Source: Treponema sp. | GTDB taxonomy: Bacteria > Spirochaetota > Spirochaetia > Treponematales > Breznakiellaceae | NCBI GenBank assembly: GCA_009777735.1 | Contig: WRLF01000018.1 | Location: 1 to 59,862, forward strand | Direction of reading: 5' to 3' | DNA: 59,862 nucleotides | Shown: piece by piece, positions 1 to 8,203 of the stretch | Layout of the letters: the number at the start of each line of letters is the position of its first letter | Numbering within the stretch: the first letter of the stretch is position 1 | Notes under the pieces: model-generated | Databases searched by the model: none | What the model was told of the DNA's origin: nothing | What the model saw: only the letters and a program-made list of their open reading frames with translations | Made by a program: the position numbers and the translations under genes

Positions 1-158
1 ACTTTGGCACTACCAAAAATTTTAATCCCGTTATGGCGACAGCGGCGGATTATGTCATTGCCGGATCTTGTGAGATTGTTGCAACCGGTCGGATTGATCC
101 GGATACCATTCATACATCCGGAATATTTGTCGATGCCATTGCAGGGGGAGAACCGTGA
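1..158 (+). CDS. CoA-transferase subunit A, C-terminal end (partial)
   Basis: Only the last 51 codons are in the window, with the frame running from base 3 to the TGA at 156-158. The residues read NFNPVMATAADYVI and later HTSGIFVDAI, the typical tail of the A subunit of 3-oxoacid or butyrate-acetoacetate CoA-transferases (ScoA/AtoD type). The stop overlaps the GTG start of the B subunit (GTGA), the usual translational coupling of this heteromer. It should move CoA between acyl-CoA and a short-chain acid such as acetoacetate, butyrate or acetate. The exact substrate cannot be read from this fragment. Confidence 0.85.
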   Translation, partial: FGTTKNFNPVMATAADYVIAGSCEIVATGRIDPDTIHTSGIFVDAIAGGEP

Positions 159-796
159 CAGATCCCAAAGAAATTATCGCGGCGCGGATTGCGCAAGAAT
201 TACAGGACGGCGATGTGGTAAATCTGGGGATTGGAATTCCTACCCTGGTTGCGAATTTTCTGCCTCCCGGCGTTAATATTATCATCCAGTCGGAAAATGG
301 AATCATGGGTATGGGGCCTGCCCCTTCACCTGAAAACATCAATCCAAATATTATCAACGCCGGAGGTCAGCCGGTCACCATACAACCGGGAGCCATGTTT
401 TTTGACAGCGCAGTCTCTTTTGGCATTATCCGCGGCGGTCATGTGGATGTTACCGTGTTGGGCGCTCTGGAAGTTGATAAAAAAGGAAATATTGCCAACT
501 GGATTATTCCCGGAAAAATGGTGCCCGGAATGGGCGGGGCTATGGATCTTGCGGCAGGTGCAAAAAAAGTCATTGTTGCCATGATCCACAGTCAAAACGG
601 CAAGCCAAAAATCCTCGAACAATGCACATTGCCCTATACCGCGTTAGGCGTCGTTGACATGATTGTCACCGAAATGGGAGTCATGGAAGTTACCCCAGAA
701 GGGCTCTTGTTGACAGAACTGCATCCGGGTTATACGAAAGAACAGGTACAGGAAGCAACCGGGGTGCAGTTGATTTGTAGTCCTGACCTGAAATAA
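155..796 (+). CDS. CoA-transferase subunit B (AtoA/ScoB-like)
   Basis: This is a 213-residue protein, the usual length for the family. The signature SENGIMGMGP carries the expected catalytic glutamate at about E47, which forms the glutamyl-CoA thioester. Further family motifs are NLGIGIPTLVAN near residues 23-34 and the late MIVTEMGVMEV. It starts at GTG 155, overlapping the A-subunit stop by 4 bases. With the A subunit it would activate or release short-chain acids in fermentative carbon metabolism. Substrate (acetoacetate, butyrate or another acid) is not determined. The family call is firm. Confidence 0.92.
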   Translation: MTDPKEIIAARIAQELQDGDVVNLGIGIPTLVANFLPPGVNIIIQSENGIMGMGPAPSPENINPNIINAGGQPVTIQPGAMFFDSAVSFGIIRGGHVDVTVLGALEVDKKGNIANWIIPGKMVPGMGGAMDLAAGAKKVIVAMIHSQNGKPKILEQCTLPYTALGVVDMIVTEMGVMEVTPEGLLLTELHPGYTKEQVQEATGVQLICSPDLK

Positions 797-813
797 AAGG
801 TATACTATTATTT

Positions 814-1521
814 ATGTCGCAGGGAGAGTTGACGGCACAACTGCACATTGCCAAAACAGACAGGCGTGTTCTCAATACACTGCTCCATGATTATATGCCC
901 TTTATAAAAAAATGCGTTGCAGGCGTTTTTTTTGAGAGGCAATCGAAAGCGGAGAACCTTACCGATGCCATGCTTGCATTTTCCCACAGTGTCCAAACAT
1001 ATAATCCCGACCAGGGGGCGTTTATCCAGTATGCGGCGGCGGTAATCCGTAACCGCCTCCTCGACAATGTCCGTAAAGAATTGCTCGTACAGAAACGGTT
1101 TTTTTCGTTCTCTGGCAAAACTGATGAAAAATACAACGCATGGGAAACAGGTATATCATTGCAGTCCTATGACCGGGCGGAAGAAGAACATAACCTGCGT
1201 CTTGAAATTGAGGCTGCAAACGGGGAATTTGCTAAATGGGGTTTTTCCTGGGCAACACTGCTTAAAAAATGCCCCAGGCAGGAACGTTCACGCCAAACAG
1301 CTCAACGCATGGCGGAAGCGGTGCTGCAGGATTCTGTTTTGCTGGCGGATACGCTTTCAACCTACCAACTGCCGGTATCCCGTCTTGCGCAGACTTTTCC
1401 CCGGAAGGCCCTGGAAAAATACCGGCAGTATATCGTGGCTCTTATCATACTATCGCAAGGGGATTATCCGTATATATATTCCTTTGTACCGCATTCTTTC
1501 ATAGAGGAGGAACATACATGA
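814..1521 (+). CDS. sigI: RNA polymerase sigma factor, SigI family
   Basis: The 235-residue protein matches SigI throughout. It has the region-2-like YNPDQGAFIQYAAAVIRNRLLDNVRKE (in two pieces, residues about 64-90) and a C-terminal helix-turn-helix followed by KYRQYIVALIILSQGDYPYI, the conserved SigI ending. In Firmicutes SigI answers heat, envelope or polysaccharide signals and is held by RsgI; here rsgI follows with an ATGA overlap. No Shine-Dalgarno sequence precedes ATG 814, but TATACT lies at 801-806, so the mRNA may be leaderless. I see no ACCCCC/CGWA-type promoter in front of this gene, so autoregulation is not evident. Confidence 0.85.
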   Translation: MSQGELTAQLHIAKTDRRVLNTLLHDYMPFIKKCVAGVFFERQSKAENLTDAMLAFSHSVQTYNPDQGAFIQYAAAVIRNRLLDNVRKELLVQKRFFSFSGKTDEKYNAWETGISLQSYDRAEEEHNLRLEIEAANGEFAKWGFSWATLLKKCPRQERSRQTAQRMAEAVLQDSVLLADTLSTYQLPVSRLAQTFPRKALEKYRQYIVALIILSQGDYPYIYSFVPHSFIEEEHT

Positions 1522-1856
1522 AAGGAGTCATCGTGCAAGTGGGGCATCCGAAAAGTATTGTTCTCTTTAATAATGGAAAAATCGGGGCAATACCGACACC
1601 GGACAATTGCCAGGTTGGCATGGTTGTTACGGTTAAATTCAACAGTTTACTTAAAATAATGATTATTTCCCTTGCCGCCGCCCTTTTGGTTGCCCTGGGT
1701 ATTGTTATCGGAGCGCATTTTTGGGACGGCAGTCCGGAACCGCAGCCGCCCTCTCATGAACTTTTACCCGACGGACAAAGGCCAATGTACGGGCCGGGGC
1801 ACGGACCAGGGCACGGGCAAGGGCATAGGCGGCGTATGATGGAACAGCACCAATAA
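1518..1856 (+). CDS. rsgI: RsgI-like membrane anti-sigma-I factor with Gly/His-rich tail
   Basis: ATG 1518 overlaps the sigI stop (ATGA), giving 112 residues. The cytoplasmic N-terminus (MKGVIVQVGHPKSIVLFNNG) is an RsgI N-terminal domain, the part that binds SigI. A membrane helix follows at about residues 47-71 (LLKIMIISLAAALLVALG). The outer part is only about 40 residues, first Pro-rich and then with PGHGPGHGQGH, Arg and Met. Firmicute RsgI proteins carry large carbohydrate-binding or enzyme sensor domains here, so this short His-rich tail is unusual. A metal-sensing role is my inference. The next gene also ends in a Gly/His-rich stretch. Confidence 0.75.
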   Translation: MKGVIVQVGHPKSIVLFNNGKIGAIPTPDNCQVGMVVTVKFNSLLKIMIISLAAALLVALGIVIGAHFWDGSPEPQPPSHELLPDGQRPMYGPGHGPGHGQGHRRRMMEQHQ

Positions 1857-1863
1857 TTTATTC

Positions 1864-1903
1864 ACCCCCCGTTTTTGCCTATGGATTTTCGTATCCTGAT
1901 AAT
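1864..1903 (+). promoter_or_regulatory. Candidate SigI-type promoter, with overlapping sigma-70-like boxes
   Basis: The gap upstream of the secreted protein holds ACCCCC (1864-1869) and CGTA (1890-1893). SigI promoters have a -35 ACCCCC and a -10 CGAA or CGWA. Spacing here is 20 nt from the first C-run register, or 19 using the next C. A housekeeping promoter also fits: TTGCCT (1875-1880), 17 bp, GATAAT (1898-1903). Mapping the transcription start would separate them. Confidence 0.5.
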
Positions 1904-1924
1904 AACTTAACTACGGAGGTTTTT

Positions 1925-2329
1925 ATGAAAAAACTTGGTTTGTTGTTTGTTTTCGTTTTTTTGGTAATTAGTACGGTATTAGCTCAAGGATGGGCTCCTC
2001 CTGCCTCATCTGAGACAACCAGAGTACAGGGAACGCTCCAGTTGCAAAATGGGCACATAGTCCTGGTCAGCGGATCTACCGTTTATTTTGTTCCGGGCCT
2101 CATGCGGTACATTGGTTTTATTGATGGACTAAGAGAGGGAGCCCAGGTTTCTGTTGTTGGATATACGTTCAACAATGTTATAAGACTCACCCAGCTGACC
2201 ATCGGTGGAAGAGAATACGATTTTGGCAGCAACAACCCGGGTTGGAGCGGTCAGGCGGGCGGCTGGTGCTGCCGGGGAGGAGGTCACATGAGAGGCGGTG
2301 GCGGTCATCATTGGGGCGGCCGCCGGTAA
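1925..2329 (+). CDS. Small secreted protein with Gly/His/Cys-rich C-terminus
   Basis: The 134-residue protein has a good Shine-Dalgarno sequence (GGAGG 1915-1919) and a signal peptide ending near VLAQG. Residues about 35-100 look beta-rich with the pattern IDGLREGAQVSVVGY, loosely like a small OB-type fold. The last 35 residues are Gly-rich with WCCRGGGH and GGHHWGGRR, a plausible metal-binding tail. It follows sigI-rsgI and has a SigI-like promoter, so it is the best candidate target of that sigma factor. I recognise no family name. The function is unknown. Confidence 0.7.
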   Translation: MKKLGLLFVFVFLVISTVLAQGWAPPASSETTRVQGTLQLQNGHIVLVSGSTVYFVPGLMRYIGFIDGLREGAQVSVVGYTFNNVIRLTQLTIGGREYDFGSNNPGWSGQAGGWCCRGGGHMRGGGGHHWGGRR

Positions 2330-2393
2330 ATTCAAATTTTAGAAATTCTTTAGAGGTATTCGCTGTTATATATATATTTGTTATACTTCAAAA

Positions 2394-3467
2394 GTGAGTA
2401 AAAAAGCTCTTATCGCCATGAGCGGCGGTGTTGACAGCTCGGTTGCCGCTTATCTATTACACCGGCAGGGGTTTGACTGCACGGGGATTACCATGAAGCT
2501 GTTTGCCAATGAAGATATTGGGATTAGCAGGGAAAAAAGCTGCTGCTCTCTGGAAGATGTACAGGATGCCCGTAATGCCGCCGAAACAATGGGTATTCCT
2601 TTTTATGTGAATAATTTTATTGATGATTTTAAACAACAGGTTATCGGCCGTTTTGTACAGGCTTACCAAAATGGAGCAACGCCAAACCCTTGCATTGATT
2701 GCAACCGCTACGTTAAATTTGAAAAATTGTTTAACCGGGCGCAGCAGCTTGACATGGATTATATTGCAACAGGGCATTATGCCCGCATTGAGTACAATAG
2801 CGAAACCGGGCGTTATCTGTTAAGAAAAGGCGTTGATGAAGTAAAGGATCAAAGCTATTTTCTGTATGCAATGACACAACAGCAGTTGGCTCATTCCCTG
2901 TTCCCCCTTGGTACGCTGAATAAAACGCAGGTGCGTGAAATTGCAAAAGAGCAGGGTTTTGTCAATGCCGACAAACAGGAAAGTCAGGATATTTGTTTTG
3001 TCCGTGACGGCAGTTATGCCTCATTTATTGAGCAGTATACGGGTAAGACATATGAAAGCGGTAACTTTACCGACTTGCAGGGGAATAATCTTGGCAGGCA
3101 TAAAGGCATTATCCACTACACAATAGGGCAGAGGAGGGGGCTGGCAATAGCTCTGAATAAACCGGTGTATGTCCATTCGATTAATGTAATAGATAACACG
3201 GTAATAATATGCGAAGACAAAGATTTATTGTGCAAAACGCTTGAAGCGGCGGATTTTAACTGGATTTCCTGCAATACAATTTCCGGCCCCATTCGTGTTA
3301 AGGCAAAAATAAGGTACAATCAAAAGGAACAGTGGGCAACGGCGGAACAAACTTCACCTGACACTGTCCGAATTGAATTTGACGAACCCCAGCGGGCAAT
3401 AGCAAAAGGTCAGGCAGCGGTGTTGTATGACGGAGATGTAGTGGTTGGGGGGGGAACGATTAAGTAA
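2394..3467 (+). CDS. mnmA: tRNA-specific 2-thiouridylase MnmA
   Basis: The 357-residue enzyme puts sulfur on U34 of Lys, Glu and Gln tRNAs. The PP-loop is MSGGVDSS (residues 9-16), the catalytic cysteine is C103 in CIDCNRYVKF, and the second cysteine is C201 in SQDICFV. TGHYAR and YTIGQRRGL are also present. The start is GTG 2394. There is no Shine-Dalgarno sequence, but TATACT (2382-2387) ends exactly 6 nt before the GTG, so translation may begin on a leaderless mRNA. It belongs to the same strand run as hydE, 23 bp downstream. Confidence 0.96.
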   Translation: MSKKALIAMSGGVDSSVAAYLLHRQGFDCTGITMKLFANEDIGISREKSCCSLEDVQDARNAAETMGIPFYVNNFIDDFKQQVIGRFVQAYQNGATPNPCIDCNRYVKFEKLFNRAQQLDMDYIATGHYARIEYNSETGRYLLRKGVDEVKDQSYFLYAMTQQQLAHSLFPLGTLNKTQVREIAKEQGFVNADKQESQDICFVRDGSYASFIEQYTGKTYESGNFTDLQGNNLGRHKGIIHYTIGQRRGLAIALNKPVYVHSINVIDNTVIICEDKDLLCKTLEAADFNWISCNTISGPIRVKAKIRYNQKEQWATAEQTSPDTVRIEFDEPQRAIAKGQAAVLYDGDVVVGGGTIK

Positions 3468-3490
3468 GAGGTAAGAGTGAGAAGTTACGA

Positions 3491-4525
3491 ATGAAAAGTG
3501 AGATAATAGATCGGCTACACAAAGAAAATGATTTGTCTGATGGTGAACTGATGGCATTGATCGAAAATGGTGAATATGATCACGAGTTGTTTCAACGGGC
3601 GGATGAGGTGCGCAGAGAACACTATGGGACAGATGTGTACCTGCGAGGGTTAATCGAATTTTCAAATTATTGCAAAAATAATTGCTATTACTGCGGCATC
3701 CGGGCAGAGAATCACCGCCTTGAACGCTACCGGTTTGGCAGGGATGAAATTCTGTCCTGCTGCAGACAGGGATATGAACTGGGGTTTCGTACATTTGTTT
3801 TACAAAGCGGCGAAGACAATTATTTTTCTGAAAATGTAATTACCGAAATTGTTACGGCTATAAAAAAAGAATTTACTGATTGTGCGGTAACATTGTCTAT
3901 TGGGGAAAAATCATTTGACACTTACCAAACATGGTTCGATGCCGGAGCTGACCGTTATCTGCTGCGGCATGAAACGGCAAACGAAGATCACTACAGAAAA
4001 TTGCATCCCGAAAACATGAGTTTGGAAAACCGTAAAAATTGTCTGTGGAATCTAAAAAAAATCGGCTATCAGGTTGGGTCGGGGTTTTTGGTCGGATCTC
4101 CGTATCAAACAACAGACAACCTGATAGAAGATGTGCGGTTTTTGCAGGAATTACAGCCCGATATGATTGGAATAGGCCCTTTTATTTCTCATCAAAATAC
4201 ACCGTTTAAGGATTTTTACAACGGCGATTTTTCCGCCTGTCTGAGGTTAATTGCTATTCTGCGGCTGATGTTTCCGTTTGCGTTAATCCCAGCGACTACC
4301 GCTCTGGGAACAATTAACTCGGAAGGGCGTGAATTGGGACTACAGGCGGGAGCGAATATCGTCATGCCGAATCTTTCTCCTGTCAAATACCGCAAACAGT
4401 ATCAACTGTATGACAACAAAATTTGTACCGGTGAGGAAGCTGCCGAGTGCCGTATGTGCCTGGAAAAAAAGGTACTGTCAGCAGGGTATGCCATTGTCAC
4501 CACTATTGGCCATGTAAAGCGTTAA
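3491..4525 (+). CDS. hydE: [FeFe]-hydrogenase maturation radical SAM protein HydE
   Basis: The 344-residue protein has the radical-SAM cluster motif CKNNCYYC (C61, C65, C68) and a late C312-x7-C320-x2-C323 set, matching the second-cluster spacing of HydE. IEFSNYC, LQSGEDNYF and RYLLRHETANEDHY are HydE-like rather than BioB-like. HydE helps assemble the two-iron part of the H-cluster. HydF, HydG and hydrogenase genes are not in the window. It follows mnmA at 23 bp and is probably read through from it. An [FeFe]-hydrogenase lifestyle fits a gut fermenter or acetogen. Confidence 0.9.
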   Translation: MKSEIIDRLHKENDLSDGELMALIENGEYDHELFQRADEVRREHYGTDVYLRGLIEFSNYCKNNCYYCGIRAENHRLERYRFGRDEILSCCRQGYELGFRTFVLQSGEDNYFSENVITEIVTAIKKEFTDCAVTLSIGEKSFDTYQTWFDAGADRYLLRHETANEDHYRKLHPENMSLENRKNCLWNLKKIGYQVGSGFLVGSPYQTTDNLIEDVRFLQELQPDMIGIGPFISHQNTPFKDFYNGDFSACLRLIAILRLMFPFALIPATTALGTINSEGRELGLQAGANIVMPNLSPVKYRKQYQLYDNKICTGEEAAECRMCLEKKVLSAGYAIVTTIGHVKR

Positions 4526-4592
4526 ACAAATATGTAATCATAGTAAACATATAGGATATAGGTAAGTAAATAAAATCTTGAGGAGGAGAACA

Positions 4593-5528
4593 ATGGCAAA
4601 AATCGCAAAAAATATTATTGATCTAATCGGCAAGACGCCTTTAATGGAACTTGCCAATTTCAGCAGGAAAAATAACCTGAAAGCAAGACTTATTGCTAAA
4701 CTGGAGTATTTCAACCCTGCAGGGAGCGTCAAGGACAGAATTGCCAAGGCAATGATTGAAGATGCGAAAGGAAAAGGACTGCTAAAACCGGGGACAGTCA
4801 TCATCGAACCGACAAGCGGCAACACCGGCATCGGTCTTGCATCGGTAGCGGCTGCGTTGGGGTATAGGATTATCCTCACTATGCCGGAAACGATGAGCAT
4901 TGAGCGCCGGACTTTACTTAGAGCCTACGGCGCGGAGCTTGTTCTTACCGATGGGACAAAAGGAATGAAAGGGGCAATTGAAAAGGCCGAAGAACTGGCA
5001 AAAGATACGCCGAATTCATTTATTCCCGGGCAGTTCGTCAACCCCGCCAATCCTGCCGTTCATAAAGCAACAACCGGACCGGAAATTTGGGAAGATACCG
5101 GTGGGCAGATTGACTTTTTCGTCTCGGGCATCGGAACAGGCGGGACAATTACCGGCACGGGTGAATTTTTTAAGTCAAAAAAACCAAATATAAAAATAAT
5201 CGCCGTAGAACCTGCCGACAGTCCAATGCTGTCAAAAGGCACAGCCGGTCTCCATAAAATCCAGGGCATAGGCGCGGGCTTTATTCCGGAAGTCCTGAAC
5301 ACAAGTATTTATGACGAAATTATTACTGTTACCAATGACAATGCTTTAGCTGCCGGCAGGGACATAGCGCTGACAGAAGGGCTGCTTGCAGGTATTTCTT
5401 CCGGAGCGGCTGTTTGGGCGGCAAGCGAAATTGCGAAGCGTCCCGAAAATGCGGAGAAAAACATTGTAGTGATTCTCCCCGATACGGGTGAACGGTATTT
5501 GTCAACAGCGCTTTTTAGTCAGGAATAA
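4593..5528 (+). CDS. cysK: Cysteine synthase A (O-acetylserine sulfhydrylase)
   Basis: The start is ATG 4593 behind a perfect AGGAGG (4581-4586); an in-frame ATG at 4578 lies upstream of that ribosome site and is less likely. The product is 311 residues, the normal CysK length. The PLP lysine is K47 in [18 protein letters not shown] (from S75) binds substrate, and [16 protein letters not shown] is the phosphate loop. It makes cysteine from O-acetylserine and sulfide in the cytoplasm. No cysE is seen nearby. Confidence 0.96.
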   Translation: MAKIAKNIIDLIGKTPLMELANFSRKNNLKARLIAKLEYFNPAGSVKDRIAKAMIEDAKGKGLLKPGTVIIEPTSGNTGIGLASVAAALGYRIILTMPETMSIERRTLLRAYGAELVLTDGTKGMKGAIEKAEELAKDTPNSFIPGQFVNPANPAVHKATTGPEIWEDTGGQIDFFVSGIGTGGTITGTGEFFKSKKPNIKIIAVEPADSPMLSKGTAGLHKIQGIGAGFIPEVLNTSIYDEIITVTNDNALAAGRDIALTEGLLAGISSGAAVWAASEIAKRPENAEKNIVVILPDTGERYLSTALFSQE

Positions 5529-5575
5529 AAATGCAAGAACATGATCAAGCGGTGAGTGATGACAGTTATTTATAC

Positions 5576-5604
5576 TTGACAATAGATACCCAGGCAAGTA
5601 CTAT
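5576..5604 (+). promoter_or_regulatory. Candidate promoter for the flavodoxin lipoprotein
   Basis: TTGACA (5576-5581) and TACTAT (5599-5604) are separated by 17 bp. The predicted transcript would begin at about 5611, at the AGGAGG ribosome site of the gene at 5626. The -35 is perfect but the -10 matches only 4 of 6, and the leader would be very short. Confidence 0.4.
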
Positions 5605-5625
5605 TTTTACAGGAGGATTTTTATT

Positions 5626-6240
5626 ATGAAAAATAATATATTAGTATTTGGAATATTTATTATGGTAATTTTGTTATCGGGCTGTACCAGAACGAGAGAA
5701 CCGGCAGGTAATGCGGAAAATAATGCCTCTGTATCAATGGAGAGCGTTTCTTCTTTGGAAAGCAGGAAGTTAATTGTCTATTATTCACTGTCCGGTAACA
5801 CGAAATTTATTGCGGAACACATCCAGACTCTTACCGGTGCCGATATTTTTGCACTGGAACTTGTTGAGCCGTATTCGCAAGAATATCAGGTAACGCTTGA
5901 GCGTGCCAGGCAGGAACGGGAAGCAGGCATTCGTCCGCAGCTTGCCGGCAGTATTGATAATCTCGCCGATTACGACGTTGTCTTTGTTGGTACTCCAAAC
6001 TGGTTTAGTTCACTGTCACTGCCGATTTTTTCGTTTCTTGAAACCCATGATCTGTCCGGCAAGACTGTTGTTCCTTTTGTTACGTTTGGCGGCGGCGGGC
6101 TCCAGAATACCATTACTGACCTGAAAGATCTTCAGCCCAATGCCGTAGTGCTTGAAGAATTCGGAGTTACCGGCAGTGCGGCAGAAAACAGCCGGTCTGA
6201 AATTTCACAATGGCTGGAAAGAATAGGAATGATCGAATAA
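5626..6240 (+). CDS. Flavodoxin-family lipoprotein
   Basis: The 204-residue protein has a lipoprotein signal with lipobox LSGC (C20) and a strong AGGAGG ribosome site. After a short linker it begins a flavodoxin fold: LIVYYSLSGNTKFIAEHI is the FMN phosphate loop and VFVGTPNWFSSL a second flavin contact. It resembles exported flavodoxins, so it probably carries electrons or reduces a substrate at the membrane outside the cytoplasm. The electron partner is not visible. It converges on the SpoIIE phosphatase gene with a 25-bp gap. Confidence 0.8.
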   Translation: MKNNILVFGIFIMVILLSGCTRTREPAGNAENNASVSMESVSSLESRKLIVYYSLSGNTKFIAEHIQTLTGADIFALELVEPYSQEYQVTLERARQEREAGIRPQLAGSIDNLADYDVVFVGTPNWFSSLSLPIFSFLETHDLSGKTVVPFVTFGGGGLQNTITDLKDLQPNAVVLEEFGVTGSAAENSRSEISQWLERIGMIE

Positions 6241-6265
6241 AGTTATTAAAACTTACTGTTTTCCT

Positions 6266-8185
6266 TCATTCGGTTTTTTCTCCTGTATATCGCAGTACGA
6301 GCATTGTAATATCGTCCGCCTGTTCCGCGCCTTCCGCAAATTTGTCTATCTCGCATTTTAATGATACGGTAAATTCCCTGAGCGGCAGGTCAAGATTATT
6401 ATTTACCGTTTCAAGCAGGCGCCGGTCGCTGAATAATTCATTGTCATTGTTAACCGCTTCGGTTACACCATCGGTGTACAGGAGCAGTTCATCGCCATGT
6501 CTCAGGATGACTTCATACTGCCGGTAAAATGCATCTTCCCTGACTGCAAGAACAATTTCCGGTTTTACTTTTAGCCAGTCGAAATGCCCGCCGGAACGCA
6601 AGAGCGGCGGGTTGTGCCCCGCGTTGACGAACGTTAATGTTCCGCTCGGTATATCAAGATACCCTAAAATTGCCGTAACAAACATATTGGCATCGTTGTT
6701 CTCGCAGAGCATCTTGTTTACAATCCCAAAAACCGTTGCCGGACTTTTACCGGAAAGTGCTGTATTCTTTATAAGAGTTCGAGCTATAACCATAAAGAGC
6801 GCCGCCGGAACACTCTTGCCCGATACGTCGGCTATAACTATTGCGAGGGTATTATTATCAACGAAGAAAAAGTCATAAAAGTCACCACCTACTTCTTTGG
6901 CAGGCTGCATAGCGGCGTATATATCAAACTCTGTTCGGCCGGGAAAAGCCGGGAAGCAGCGCGGCAGCATACTGGCTTGTATTTTTGTCGCAACATTCAA
7001 TTCTGTGCCAATGCGCTCTTTCTCGGCATGCTCCCGTACGTTTTGATCAATGGATTCCTTTAAGTCAACAGTCATTTTATTGAATACTGCTGCCAATGTA
7101 CCGAATTCATCTCTTGAATTTATATCGAGTCGTTTTTCAAGATTGCCGCTGCCCAGTTCCGCTACACCCTTACTTAGCTTGTGCAAGGGGCGGTTTATTA
7201 TCCGGGATAAAATGTATGCAGCCAATAATAAATGGGTGATGAATGATGAGGCTATAATAAGGGAAAATCGGAGGTTGCGTTTTTCTATCTCAGTGAAAAT
7301 TTCCCGGGCCGGTATCTGGACGGAAAACAGCCAGCCGTTGGAAAACATACGGCTGAATGACATGTATTCAATGCCGCTGTCGGTGAAGCGCCCAATGTCC
7401 ACTGTGCCGCTGCGTGAAAAACGAAGATCAGTGAACCATGGCAGATTGAGCAGAGATGCGCCGGACATGACTGTTTCTGGTTGTTTGGTATCGGAAATAA
7501 TGTAGTCATCTCCGGGTGAGGCAATCAGGACAAAACTGCCCGCTGTCGGTTTTATGGTAGAAAGCCTGTCCACCATGCTCTGTATCTCCCAATCTACCGT
7601 AGATATACCCGCAAGCCGCCCGTTGTTGTCAAAAATTCCGGCGCCAACTGTCGTCATAAGGGCGTTTGTTCCGGCATCATCATAATACGGCAGCGTCCAG
7701 ACTGCATTGTACCCGTCAACGCCCGCGGATATTCTCATGTACCACATCTGCGTATGATAATCGTACTCCTCGGTTTCAAATTCAGGATCATGGCGTACAA
7801 CACCAAGAGCAGGATCAAAAAAAGCGTAGAAGCATACCCGCCGGTTATTTGCATCCAGAGCATAAGGCTCATACCAAATGCCGCCGCCCACAGCTGCCGT
7901 AAATGCATTGAAATTTTCTACAGAAACAGAAATGCCAAGCTCAGGCGGACGATCCGGTGACAAATAAAATTGTCTGCCGGCCAGTGCAAGGTCAATGGCG
8001 TTACGTTCCATTTCCGCAATGATCTTGCTTACCCGTTCGCTTTCAAAGGCAACAATCCCCGAAACTTCTTCGGTACGAAGCTGCCGGTAGTTCGCGGTGG
8101 TGGTTACCGAATAGACAGCAAACGCTGCGGCGATGAGTGAAAAAAACCCCAGCACTATTAATAGGATTTTAATTCTTACAGAAAT
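6266..8185 (-). CDS. Cache-HAMP-SpoIIE protein serine phosphatase (RsbU-like), apparent ATT start
   Basis: A membrane receptor phosphatase of about 639 residues: N-terminal helix, extracellular Cache-like sensor (to about residue 300), second membrane helix, HAMP, then a PP2C/SpoIIE domain with GGDFYDFFF, DVSGKSVPAALFM, GHNPPLL, LLYTDGVTEAV and ADDITMLVL. Such enzymes dephosphorylate STAS-domain antagonists. An in-frame TAA at 8203-8201 limits the start. The only canonical start, GTG 8155, has no ribosome site and cuts off the basic N-terminus. ATT 8185 has GGGAG 8 nt upstream and gives MSVRIKILLIVLGFF. It is the last gene of the transporter/partner-switch operon, and the STAS protein at 12416 is its likely substrate. 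Confidence 0.88.
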   Translation of the reverse strand: MSVRIKILLIVLGFFSLIAAAFAVYSVTTTANYRQLRTEEVSGIVAFESERVSKIIAEMERNAIDLALAGRQFYLSPDRPPELGISVSVENFNAFTAAVGGGIWYEPYALDANNRRVCFYAFFDPALGVVRHDPEFETEEYDYHTQMWYMRISAGVDGYNAVWTLPYYDDAGTNALMTTVGAGIFDNNGRLAGISTVDWEIQSMVDRLSTIKPTAGSFVLIASPGDDYIISDTKQPETVMSGASLLNLPWFTDLRFSRSGTVDIGRFTDSGIEYMSFSRMFSNGWLFSVQIPAREIFTEIEKRNLRFSLIIASSFITHLLLAAYILSRIINRPLHKLSKGVAELGSGNLEKRLDINSRDEFGTLAAVFNKMTVDLKESIDQNVREHAEKERIGTELNVATKIQASMLPRCFPAFPGRTEFDIYAAMQPAKEVGGDFYDFFFVDNNTLAIVIADVSGKSVPAALFMVIARTLIKNTALSGKSPATVFGIVNKMLCENNDANMFVTAILGYLDIPSGTLTFVNAGHNPPLLRSGGHFDWLKVKPEIVLAVREDAFYRQYEVILRHGDELLLYTDGVTEAVNNDNELFSDRRLLETVNNNLDLPLREFTVSLKCEIDKFAEGAEQADDITMLVLRYTGEKTE

Positions 8186-8203
8186 GGTTTTATCTCCCTT
8201 TTA

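Noticed and set aside
5531..5628. Short frame starting ATG 5531 between cysK and the flavodoxin lipoprotein
   Set aside because: It has no ribosome site, lies over the candidate promoter and runs into the next gene.
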